A stretch of DNA of 64,000 bases from Raphanus sativus (lineage: Eukaryota; Streptophyta; Magnoliopsida; Brassicales; Brassicaceae), in the NCBI RefSeq assembly GCF_000801105.2, contig NC_079518.1:14798800-14862799 (forward strand), given 5' to 3'. Below the pieces are notes generated by a model. The model was not told where the DNA came from. It saw nothing but the letters and a program-made list of their open reading frames with translations, and searched no databases. A program made the position numbers and the translations under genes. Shown piece after piece: positions 24,191 to 35,139 of this stretch (the first letter of the stretch is position 1; each line of letters opens with the position of its first letter).

Positions 24191-24517
24191 TAAAAGACTC
24201 AAATGTCATTAATGAGTTTTATTAATCCTTTGTAAAAATAATGCTATTTTTGGAAAACTTAAAACATTTTTGGAAAACTTAAAACGTAAAAATAATGGTA
24301 TAATTCAGGAATGATTCTAATTTAATGGTATTGATGCAGATTACTTAATTGTCGTAAAGTTGAAACTAAATCACTTATAGAACACCCAAAGCCCAAATTA
24401 AAATGGGTCTAACGTAACGGCCCACGAGGCCTTTCACTGGGCTAGGTTTCTCCTCCATGGAGTTTTTATTAAACCTAGAAATCTACACTGAGTTAGCCAC
24501 TTAGGGTTCTTAGCGGC

Positions 24518-24552
<35 letters not shown>
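24518..24552 (+). repeat. GA microsatellite in the RPL27 5' leader
   Basis: An AG-repeat of about 30 bp lies just upstream of the RPL27 start. Such tracts are common in leaders of plant ribosomal protein genes. Confidence 0.8.
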
Positions 24553-24555
<3 letters not shown>

Positions 24556-24557
24556 AG

Positions 24558-24979
<422 letters not shown>

Positions 24980-25565
24980 AGACATTTCGAGCTTCTCTTT
25001 TTTTTATTATTGTTGTTGCTTTTCTTATTAAGGTTGAACAATGTGGATCCTGTTTTGGAAGATGAAAGATCTTTTTTTCGATATTTAAATCTTTTTTATT
25101 ATGATTATTGACCTGTTCAGTTCTTTTTGAATGATCTGGTTAAGGTTACAAAATGTTGAGTATAGTATAGTCGTTTACACATCTTTAGATTCTGGTGATT
25201 AAACTTAATCATAGACTTTCTTCTCTAGAGATCAGTTCATATTAGATTGGTTAAAAAAATCGGTTAGAAATGGATCAGGAACATAAGTCACTCAGTTTGT
25301 GTTTGATTCTAAAGCTTGTGTTAATTAGAACCAGCAAATGTACGACTGTTGTTAATGCTGATGAGTCTCCTGAATTTGTATACAACAACCATTTATTTTT
25401 GTAATTATTTTTGTCTGTTAATGTTACATACCTAATTCAAAAGATTGTAATAGACTCGTAGCACAGAAATGTTACTCTTTTTCTTATAAATCATCAAAAC
25501 AGAGGTATTTTTGCTTATCTTATCGATTCAAGAAAGATTCACAGATTGTGTATTATCATTTGGGA
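24980..25565. other. RPL27 3' flank
   Basis: 3' untranslated and intergenic AT-rich sequence. I see no other feature. Confidence 0.5.
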
Positions 25566-25862
25566 ACCAATAAATCCATGGCTTCCGACAATAACTTAGC
25601 TGCAACAGAGCTTTGAGCCATCCCAGTCCCATTTCCTCGGAACAATAAGTTGTCTGTATGATGGAAACCAAACATGAAGATAACGAGAAACATATAATAT
25701 GCAAGATTATGTGAAAAAGCCATAGATGGATGTTCTTTTAACCTCTGGCAATATTATACGCTGTGCACGTGTTCTTGCTTTGTCAGAGCTATGAGACGCT
25801 GCATCTGCAATGGCTCCAGAGAACCCAGCGGCAATGCTAACAGCTACCGGGAGCCAACTTCT
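25566..25862 (-). pseudogene. Mitochondrial carrier family remnant (3' exons)
   Basis: Two short coding-like pieces are seen on the minus strand. One near 25862-25742 gives GFSGAIADAASHSSDKARTR and the other near 25660-25566 gives NLLFRGNGTGMAQSS and ends with DLLVPK. These resemble the C-terminal part of a plant SLC25-type carrier (At4g15010-like by synteny and memory). The pieces are separated by non-coding sequence with stops, and the upstream two thirds of the gene are absent. I read it as a remnant left after gene loss. Confidence 0.5.
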
Positions 25863-25954
25863 TCAGAACTGAGTTTCAACAAGTTTAAGCAGACAACATT
25901 AAACCAGAGGCTACTGTGAGATGAGAAACAGAGCTTTTGTAAGAACAATAAAAT

Positions 25955-26870
25955 TATTTAGAAACACCGGAAGAGGTTACAGTCTGATTCACAAACTGTG
26001 AGACTTGTAATGCTATATATATTGTAGGGAGGGTATGAGTGAGTGATACAAAACATGCTGACAAGAAGAGAAAGTAAAGGTTTAGGACGTAGGCTGTTTG
26101 TATACAAGGATATAACTTTGCTACGGATCTTGGATTCTGAGTGCTACCGACGTGTGAGATAGGAATTAGCTGGTTCTGTAAAGACAATCTTGTTCTTGCC
26201 TCAGATTTTGTTTCAGGAACTGCTACATATCTACCTGCTTCTTGGTCCCAAATAACCGATGTTCTTCTCACATCTTATCAGAAGAGAAGCTGCACGGGCA
26301 GGGTGAAGCAATGGATCAGAGTTGCTTCCTTTCTGCATTATTTTTTCAACAAAGGTTCAGTTGATCATGTGATTGGTTTCTGGATTAATAGGTGGTCAGG
26401 GAGGAGCATTCGATGAGCCGCTGCAGTGAAGCGGTGGCCAGCAGTATGATACTGGGGGAGAGAACTAAGTGTGACGGCCTGGTGAGCATGACCTGGACTG
26501 CTGAAACTGCTCATACTGTGGGTCTCTCTGTCCTGTACTCGTCCTAGCTACCATGGCTTGGTGCAAAAGAGGCAACCTTGGTTCATTGTTTCTCATCTCT
26601 TTACTCAACACAGCCCCATTTGCATCTGCGCGTACACTGCTGACGACATTGATGGTGCCACTGGAACTAAGCTCGTCATCTTGTGCATGAAGGTTTGCAA
26701 TTGGTCTTAGGACAGATGAGGATGATCTGGCTCTAGCTGCAGCAGCCCTTTTAGCTTCATTTGAATTCAACTTTGCGAGTTTCCAATGGACTAATTTTGG
26801 CAGGTCTCTTTGGAAATTTGTTGCCCCTCTCTTCAGAGTCAGTTGCATCTGGTTCTACCTTGACAGAGCA
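25955..26870 (-). pseudogene. DHHC S-acyltransferase C-terminal remnant
   Basis: The minus strand encodes HWKLAKLNSNEAKRAAAA, then an S-rich tract with DDELSSSGTINVVSSV. After frameshifts come LPQYHTAGHRFTAAA and finally RRTSVIWDQEAGRYVAVP. This order matches the long cytosolic tail of plant protein S-acyltransferases (At4g15080-like by memory). The catalytic DHHC region and membrane segments are missing, and there are at least two frame changes with stops. It cannot be a working enzyme. Its position between RPL27 and the dioxygenase agrees with the Arabidopsis gene order. Confidence 0.65.
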
Positions 26871-28053
26871 GTTCCAGGGTCCAAATTTCATGCAACGAAA
26901 GTAAAAGAGTATCAAGTCGAAGCTACATGATATAGATGTACTTAGAGTTCGTGGAAAGATTACATGTTAGGTATTTCCTCATCAATCGAAGCTCCAGCTG
27001 ACACCTTACTCATTGCTCTTTAGGTTGTAGTGGCCTTATGGGGTATCACGCAGAAATTTTTTTAACTCACACACATGGCTTAGAACATGCTATCAGCCAA
27101 CTTACAGAATTGAGGACATAAATTATATACATTAGCACATTGCTTTTTACAAAGATGAGACTAGTACAGAAGAAAGAAAACAAAAAGCTCCAAAAACTCA
27201 GGTTCAATTCCTTCTTGACCCCATTTAACATTTATTATTTTACTTAAACAGTATATTGAACCCACTAAAACATAATGTGCCGTTGTCGATAGGTCATGTT
27301 TATAATTTAATAGAATTTTAGTTTTGTGATTTTATTTTTCATGAATTAAACTGAAATAAGATAGTTGATTTTAATTTTCACACATTGATCAATTTTTGTT
27401 TTTTGAAATGAAACCGATGTTAATATGTTTCTTTATAATGTCTCATATTTTATAATATTTTGCATGTTTGATTTATGACCCGTAAAGATCACTAGTTTAA
27501 TTAGTTACTCTAAGTAAACATTAAAATCCATAAACTTTATTATAATACAATATATAAATTTAAAAGAAACTTTTAAAGTTTTTATTGAATTAAAATTTGG
27601 AAATAATGTGATAGGAATATATTGATTATTTTGTTTTCAAATATTAAAATATCTGATATGTTTTGTGACCAGTGTAATATAACAAAGAAAGTCATAATGA
27701 AAATATAAGCACACCGTATAGATCTGGTAACAATGAATGAAGGTGAATCCATATTGTAATTTTAGTTACCTACGTACTATTAGCTTTAATCATATTGGTG
27801 TTAGTTATTAATAGCATGTTAATACTGTCAATTAACTATAGTATAAAACAATTGATATGGTTCAGTTACTTATATACGAGGTCATAGTTACATATGCTAT
27901 CAAAACTGTCAACTATATATTGGAGAGAAGTGGATTCATTGTCAAAAAAGAAGAAGAAAAGTGAATCCGACAATTCTGGGATAAAATAATGTTTACGGAA
28001 TATTTACATTAGCTTTAGACAGTTAAAATTAGATTAATATTTAGTAGGTTTAA
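26871..28053. other. Intergenic DNA
   Basis: No gene or element could be supported. It is AT-rich, with an upstream part that may be decayed S-acyltransferase sequence. Confidence 0.4.
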
Positions 28054-28069
28054 TGACAAAAAGTAATAT

Positions 28070-28284
28070 TTTTTTTGACGCTGATTCATTATGATATTAC
28101 AATTATGATATGAGAAAGATTACATAAGCCTTTCTCCGTAATCTGCATAATTGTTCAATAAACCGCTTTCTCCGGGACTTGAAACCTGGATTTATCTGCA
28201 AGAAACTGCATAGTCTGGGGTTCGAACTCCAGACCTGGTGTAGAAGCCTTTAAACCATAACCACTAGGCTACGGTGCTTCCACT
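28070..28284 (-). mobile_element. tRNA-derived SINE with exact 16-bp target duplication
   Basis: The minus strand shows an A box (TAGCCTAGTGGTTATGG) and a B box (GAGTTCGAACCCCAGA), with a T-rich left edge that is its A tail. TGACAAAAAGTAATAT flanks both ends exactly (28054-28069 and 28285-28300). About 215 bp. Confidence 0.88.
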
Positions 28285-28856
28285 TGACAAAAAGTAATAT
28301 ATCCAGTAGTAATAGGGGTAAAAAGTAGTAATGATCATGAATTAATAATATTGATTTTAAAATAAACGTAACATTTATGAAAGTTTTCCTAAATTTTGTG
28401 AAGATACTATACATATTTATTAATATCTTTCTTAATTTTATAAAGAAACATATGGCTAAATATAGATCTTAAAATAGAAATTAATAATTAAATTATAAAT
28501 GTGGATAATAAATTACAGTACTAAAGATTGTATTTTCATAATAAATCTATTGTCACTAATTTTAAAGATGTGACCTAATTTACTAATTTAGATTTTTTTT
28601 TATTTTCATCTCTCATAAGAATTAGTTAAAATATCCCAATGAAGTTTTCCTTAATTTAAATGTAATAATCGAAGACCTAAATATATTTCTCTGGCCCTAA
28701 ATATAATATTACAGCCGGCCCTGGTGAAGACGATTTTAAGATTTTTCTTCCGTTCCTCTATCTATCTATTATATTAGTCTGCGTCTGCGTTTGCTCTTGC
28801 TTGTGGCTTCATCGCACAAAACCTAACTCTCGTATTCTCTGGACGATAAGAGAACC

Positions 28857-30410
28857 TTGGAGATCATTGTCAAGATAGTTATGGACGACAAGATCAGTCA
28901 ATTACCTGATGAATTGCTCTTGAAGGTACTATTGTGTCTTCCCACGAAAGTTGCTGTAAGCACAAGTATTTTATCTAAGCGATGGGAGTTTCTTTGGATG
29001 TGGTTGCCTAAACTTGAGTACAGCTACTCCTCAGAGTCTAAATCCTGGAGATTAAGTCCTTTCATTCATTTAAATCTGCCATTACATAAAGCTCCAATCA
29101 TAGAAAGCTTACGTCTCAACTTTGACGTATTCGACAGAGGTATAGTCAACGGTATCAATAACTGGGTTTTAATTGCAGTGTCTAGATGCGTCCAAGAGTT
29201 ACGTGTCACACTTGCATTTACGCATTATAAATTAGCTAACTTAGCTGAAGTACCGAGTTATTTGTTTACCTGTAAATCGCTGGTGATCTTGGAACTTACG
29301 GGCAAGGTTTACGTGCATGTTCCTCGTACGGTTTTTCTCCCCTCCCTGAAATTTTTGATCCTTCGACGTATGTGGTACTCAGATTAAAAAATCTCTTCAC
29401 AAACTTCTTTCTCATTGCCCTGTTCTTGAGGATCTACTTGTGGAACGAAATGATGATGACAATAATAGAACATTTACATTGAGTGTAATTGTCCCGTCCT
29501 TGCAGAGACTAACCCTAAAGATATCTAGAGGAAATCATTTTGAAGGGCTTGTGATAAACACTCCTTCTTTGAAGTATTTCAAAATTATGGATTATATAGA
29601 GGAATATAAACTTGAAGATAGTAGTTACTCCTACTATTTTGAAGACACCCCTAAGTTGGAGGAGGCAGATATTGAATCGACATACCCTGATATCAACAAG
29701 TTTGTTAGATCAATCAGATCTGTAAGGAGGCTTTCACTATGCATTAGAGTCAATGCTGATGAGGAGGTAACATGTTTCCATCCATCTATCAATCTCAATA
29801 TTTTAGAACACCAAACCAGGTTTTCTTGACGATGAAGCCTTTGTTATTGTGTGCAGGCTTTATATCATGAGGGTATTGTCTTTGGCCAGCTTCAGCATCT
29901 AAAGCTATGTTCATGTGGTCCAAACTGGTCAAATTTACTTGCCCGGTTACTCAAAGATTCTCCTTTGTTACGTGACCTTGAGGTCTATTTGAATGACGTA
30001 AGTTAATTTCTTCGATAGAGACCTATCCTTTTTGGTGTAATAGTTTACTGTAATATTTAATTAAGGCAGAACTCTTTTTTTTTTTTCAATCTTAGGATCA
30101 TACATATTCTAGAGTGGATGCACCGGTTCCCTGGCAGAATCAACTGGATTGTGTTCCTACATGTTTATTGGCAAGTCTTGAGACTTTCAAGTGGACATTG
30201 GTGTATGGATCACAAGAAGAGATAGATCTGGTGAAATATATCTTGAGAAATGCTCGCTGCTTAAAGGCTGCCACAATCTTGTTTCGGCCGTCGTTTTGTC
30301 AACAAGAAGAGGAGAAACTTGAGATGGCGAAACAAGATTTGATATGCATTTATGTAGACATATATCTATATGCCTATTGTCAGATTTTTTTTTCCAACTT
30401 GGATAAATAG
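28857..30410 (+). pseudogene. F-box/RNI/FBD protein gene with a frameshift
   Basis: Proteins of this plant family are SCF ubiquitin-ligase adaptors. The F-box runs from about residue 9 (LPDELLLKVLLCLPTKVAV, then SKRW). It is followed by leucine-rich repeats and a C-terminal FBD segment (CVPTCLLASLETFKW). The start may be 28857 or 28881 (MDDKISQLP). Exons as read: 28857-29766, 29857-29997, 30096-30410, with GT-AG introns. At 29385, TACTCAGATTAAAAAATC gives a stop, and the family sequence continues one base out of frame (KSLHKLLSHCPVLEDLLVER). Either the gene is broken or one A is an error in a six-A run. The 3' end after the FBD is not certain. An At4g15060-like identity is suggested by synteny only. 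Confidence 0.7.
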
Positions 30411-30815
30411 TACTTTCTTTTTTTTTTGAACGGCAAGACGAATAGTATATGATTGCATTTCGAAGAAACATTAAAGTTCTCGTTCCAGCTTATTCAAGAG
30501 CAGTTAGTCCTCGGTTTCCTTTTCTTATGATTTGATATTTTTAAAGCAGGGATTTGTTGGTTATAATTGATTTAAGCGAAGTGTGTCTGTGACTTTCTGA
30601 GTAAGTTTGGATAATTGGTGAACAGATATAACTCTTCACTAGTAGTAACAGAACACTTCAATGAAGAGATGCAATTCTTCACTTATAAGTTTCATTTTCT
30701 ATTTATTCGCAACAGTTTAGAGCCTTAGGTTTTGCCGAGTCTAGTATGAACCTGAAGACCGTTGTGCATTTTGTGCTGTTTGGGTTTCAATAAGAGCCTC
30801 TGCTCTTGTGCCTTG
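30411..30815. other. Intergenic DNA
   Basis: Nothing recognisable is seen. Confidence 0.4.
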
Positions 30816-31090
30816 TGATAACTTATGTTCTCCCTTGCCCCTTGCCATATCTAAACCACGCTTGAACTAGATTCTGATCCTCTTGTTTCCTGAAAGCTCC
30901 TCCGGGACTAATATTTTGGTCTTCAGGGTTTATCTGCAACTCTTGCAATGCCAGCTGAAATTTGGGAACTATGTGACGACACATAAGCTGCTCCCAGATT
31001 GAAGCATCAAAAAGAGTCTTCCAAGGGAAAAGAATAGTGTGGACAGACGCATCACAAAGATGCCAAGCACCAAGACTCTGTTTTTCTCTC
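30816..31090 (-). pseudogene. TFIP11/STIP-like (GCFC domain) fragment
   Basis: The minus strand reads [20 protein letters not shown], then [18 protein letters not shown] and [14 protein letters not shown]. This resembles the GCFC region of plant tuftelin-interacting/STIP spliceosome proteins. It is one internal piece without the G-patch end, followed by unrelated sequence and stops. It is probably a captured or retained fragment. It lies 3' of the LigB gene on the same strand. Confidence 0.5.
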
Positions 31091-31327
31091 TATTTACTCT
31101 GTTTTGTGTTCTTGTTCAACAAAAGAAAAAACGTTTTTGGACTTTTGAAAGCTTAGAGTGAAGTGGGAGAGAAACTGATTTTTTCACTTGCTTGCATTAC
31201 ACAACACTGGCCATTACGTATTTATACAGAGAACATAACACTCTCGATCTTTCTCCATATAGCCTTACACAGTGCTTACATTAAAAGTAGTCACACGGCA
31301 AGTGAAAGGAGGTAAAGATGAAATATT

Positions 31328-32351
31328 TCAAAGGGAAGAAGTGAAGCTATAAGAAGAATAAGACAGAGTCCCAAGTTCCCAGCTTGTGTGGATTTGCTCT
31401 GCCTTGGCGTCATCACCACCAGCTGCACCCATTGCAACGTGTAATGGGTAGAAATGCTCTGGCCATGGATGTGCCATTTTCGCATTTGGAGCTTTCTCTT
31501 CCCACTCATTCACATCTCCATACCTGCAAAATCATAAACCATCAATGATTCTTATAACATTTAACCGGAAAAAAAAAAGATTTGGAACTAATAAAAAAAA
31601 CTTATACCTTCCTTGTAGGAGAGAGTCTCTGAGCCAATGATCGAACTCTAAAGCCCAAGGAACCGCTGATCCATCAGTGATACTAAAGTCAAGCTTCTTC
31701 AAATTATGAGTGGCACTTCCAGATCCAATGATAAGAACGCCTTCTTCTTTCAGTGGAGCCAATGCTTTGCCCATGTTGTAATGGTAAGTCCCGGTTTGAG
31801 ATGATTGAACAGAGAGTTGACAAACCGGTATATCTGCCTCGGGATACATCAACATGAGAGGAACCCAAGCTCCATGATCAAGTCCTCTCTCTGTATCTTC
31901 ATCAACACGCTTCATTCCTCCTCCTCCCATTAGCAACTCTCTAACCCTTTTCGCCAGCTCAACAGCTCCTGGTGCTTCATACTTAAGCTGCAAGAATCAA
32001 GTTGGTAAAACATAAAGCTATTGATGCATTTCTTGAAGGATAAACCCTAAGATTGAGGATCAAGACTACAAAAGTTAGGGTTTATTTTTTTGTAAGAAGG
32101 AGAAAGAGAGAGACCTTGTACATGGGATCAGGGAAGTTATTGAAATCGTGGATGGTGGAGATGCGGGGAACAGTGTTGACTGATGGAAACTCGGTGTCCC
32201 AGTGAGCAGAGATGACTAAAATAGATTTGGGTTTGTGTTGAAAGACTTTGTCCGACCATGATTGGAAGAACTGTCTTGCTTCTAACTTATCATCAATGCT
32301 CAATGTGGGAGAGCCATGCGATAAGAAGAATGTTTGATTCACTCTCTCCAT
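31328..32351 (-). CDS. LigB: LigB/DODA-type extradiol ring-cleavage dioxygenase, intact
   Basis: This non-heme iron enzyme family opens catecholic rings. Arabidopsis LigB has been linked to cleavage of caffeyl aldehyde in the arabidopyrone pathway. Three exons (32115-32351, 31608-31987, 31328-31523) join with matching phases to 813 nt, 270 aa, the usual length. Candidate metal ligands are His12 ([10 protein letters not shown]), His50 ([10 protein letters not shown]) and His229/234 (PEHFYPLH). The start at 32351 (MERVNQTF) is chosen because homologs begin near the SHGSP motif. A longer in-frame ATG at 32432 lies in what looks like 5' leader. No targeting peptide is apparent, so the protein is probably cytosolic. 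At4g15093-like by synteny. Confidence 0.9.
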
Positions 32352-32929
32352 TGAATCTCTCTGTTCTTCTTCTGCTCCACCTCGATTTCTTCCCTTTGTA
32401 CCCTCCCAATTATTTTTGACCTGTCGTGTCAAAAGGACCCACCCACCTAATCCACTACCTAATAACTCATCATTTCCACAAAACTCATTTTTATCGAGGT
32501 CTTGTTTGTTTATTTAAATCGCCCATTTGTCTTCTTTCCAGAGGAAATTGTCAAGTGTGTTTTGATTGGATGTAGCTTACTTGATTAATTTGATATGAAG
32601 AGAATTCAAAATATCTTTTTTAGTCACATACAACACACAGAGGAGGCTTAGCTTGTGTGTGTTTAGATAAAATGTTGAAAGATGCTTCTATATTAATGAC
32701 ATAAAGCTCTCACATTAGAGACACAACATTTCACAGCCATATTGTTCATTCATAGAAGGGAATCCCATATTACACAGGAATCAATATAAAAGATTTTTCT
32801 TATTCTTATCAATTGCAACTCAGCTCGAATGGAAGATCTGTGAGTTTATGTCTGGAACAGCTTCTACCAAATTGCTTCGAGAGTCAAAACTTAATCTCCT
32901 AAATAATCTAGACATGTTACTATAGCTGT

Positions 32930-33120
32930 CTTGATGAACTACCAGGCAACTGGGCAGATCTCAAATGCTCGTCCTGGGAGAAAAAGTGGTTAAAACACAA
33001 ACAGATAAATCACAGTCAATGTAAAGCAACTTGAGATTTTTCCCAGCGAGCTGAGACCTGTAAACTGTCAGTGAAACTGGGAGGAGGCCTGAAATCGATT
33101 TGACCCTGCACAGGAAATAC
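32930..33120 (-). pseudogene. Possible last two exons of a FAR1-like gene
   Basis: The minus strand has a clean acceptor then GQIDFRPPPSFTDSLQ and a donor. A second acceptor follows, then DEHLRSAQLPGSSSRQL and a stop. The pieces look like a real gene end. I link them tentatively to FAR1/FHY3-type transposase-derived regulators, because At4g15090 (FAR1) lies in the syntenic interval. The upstream exons are absent. Confidence 0.3.
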
Positions 33121-33139
33121 AATAAGATCACACTCATCC

Positions 33140-35100
33140 AGGATCGTCTTGTTCAAAAAACAAAAACAAGGCCCTTTTTAATAATAGGAAATAATTTATA
33201 TGTTTTTTGAAAAAATATTGTACATAATGTAATAAAAATCTATTTCTTTTGTCTAAACAACGCCATATTTTTCTAGCTTTTTTATATTATAAATAAAAAC
33301 GAAAGTAATTAAATATTTTAAAATGTTTGCTTTGATTAAAAATATCATATATATTTATATTCTAAAAAAAAGATATGAAAATATTTTATTCAGATGTAAT
33401 TCAGAAAAAAATATAGGAATATCTATTTGATTTTTTCAGAATAGTTAAAATAATTCAAATATGTATTCAAAAATTCAATAAAGTAATTTTCTAAGGGATT
33501 GTACAACTTAAAAAAATCACACATGAAGTAATTTGTGACTTCTATTTTAATAGAGTTGATAGATAAAGTATTTTATTAAAAATAAAATATAAATTTGTAT
33601 TTTAATAAATACAACATTATTAAATATTTAAAAAGTTTTTTTTAAGTCAGAAATGAAATATACATTTATATTACAAATAAAACGAAAGTAATTAAATATT
33701 TAAAAATATTTGCTTTAATGAAAATATCATATATCTTTATATTGTAAGATAAAAAGATTTTATTCAGATGTAATTCAGAGAAATATAGAAATATCTATTT
33801 TTTTAGAATAGTTAAATATTCAAATATGTATTCAAAAATTCAATTAAGTAATTTTTTTCAGGGATGGTCCAACATAAAAAATCATATATGAAATAAGTCG
33901 TGACTTCTATTCTGATAGAATAGATCGATTTTTCCTTCTCAAAGTTTACTTAAATGAATCTTCTTCTTTTTTTTGTTCTAAACTTAAATGGATCTCTGTG
34001 TGAAAAGTAAAACATTTTATCTATTAAATTTAATTTGATTCGTTATTCGTTAAGATTATATTCAATCTGAAAATTCCGAATATCCGTAAGTCTTAAGTCT
34101 TCGAAGCAAAACAAATATTAAAAATCAATATCCACGTTATAAATGAAGCAAATCATAAATACTAAAAAATTTAGAGACGGATATCCGATTCGCTCCGACT
34201 TTTATACATATAGATTTATATCTCTAGTTAAATAGAGTTTTAAATGTATAATATTACATTATTATTATTTATCATATAATTTTATTTATAAAATTACGTA
34301 TAAAGATTGTATTAAGAAAAGAATATAAAATCTTTATAAAAGCTAATATTTTTCTAAAAGATTTGTTTTATAAGAGATATTAGAAATTTTAGAAATTTAT
34401 AAAATAAATAGTTTCATTGATCTTTACTTTATCTTTTATTTGTGTAAACAATTTTGTCTTTAAAAAGTGTATAAATTTTCTAAATTTACTTATATTGAAC
34501 AAAATAGAATAGATATCCCTTCATAAAGATTCTGAAATAATATCCATAAATTTTTGTATATTCATAAAATTTAATATTTATTTATTTTCTCGAAGCAAAA
34601 CATTTCGAAAAGTTAGATATCCGTAGAGTACGGAATAAGGATATCTTGGAGTACGTAACAAATTCCAAATACTGAACAATAGGTAATATTCAGTCCGTGT
34701 CCGCTACTTTACGTATGAGTGTATGTTTTACCATCATATTTTGCTTGTTTATTTTCTCGAGCTCGAGATTCCGTCATAAATATAATTAGTTTGCTTAATT
34801 GGAATTGAATTACTGATTCTTTTTAATATTAAAATTGACATCGTTCTGATGAATTTCATTCCTTTTGACAAAAGCTATCAATTTCCCTTTATTTCCTCTT
34901 TCCAGTTCTATCTATAAGTCTTTGTGTATTCCGACCACATGACTAAAACTTATTTCATCAGTAATGAGGAGCGTTGATGAACCTCTAATCAACTGTTTTG
35001 ATTTTGGGTTAAAAGGTTGCTTTTGATCTTGAATTTGCAATTTAATAATAGGATTGTATCAAAATAATGCATCCTGAAGTTACAAGTTTCACTATTTCAC
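33140..35100. other. AT-rich intergenic DNA with an internal duplicated tract
   Basis: No gene is seen. A block around 33290-33560 (AAACGAAAGTAATTAAATATTT onward, continuing with ATTCAGATGTAATTCAGA) recurs in degenerate form at about 33670-33910, a local direct duplication of roughly 250 bp. Confidence 0.5.
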
Positions 35101-35139
35101 CAAGACAAAACACAATGGTGTTTTTTTGCTTCTCTTATT

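Noticed and set aside
28160..28285. tRNA gene
   Set aside because: The A and B boxes are tRNA-like, but the unit is extended, has an A tail and target duplications. It is a SINE.
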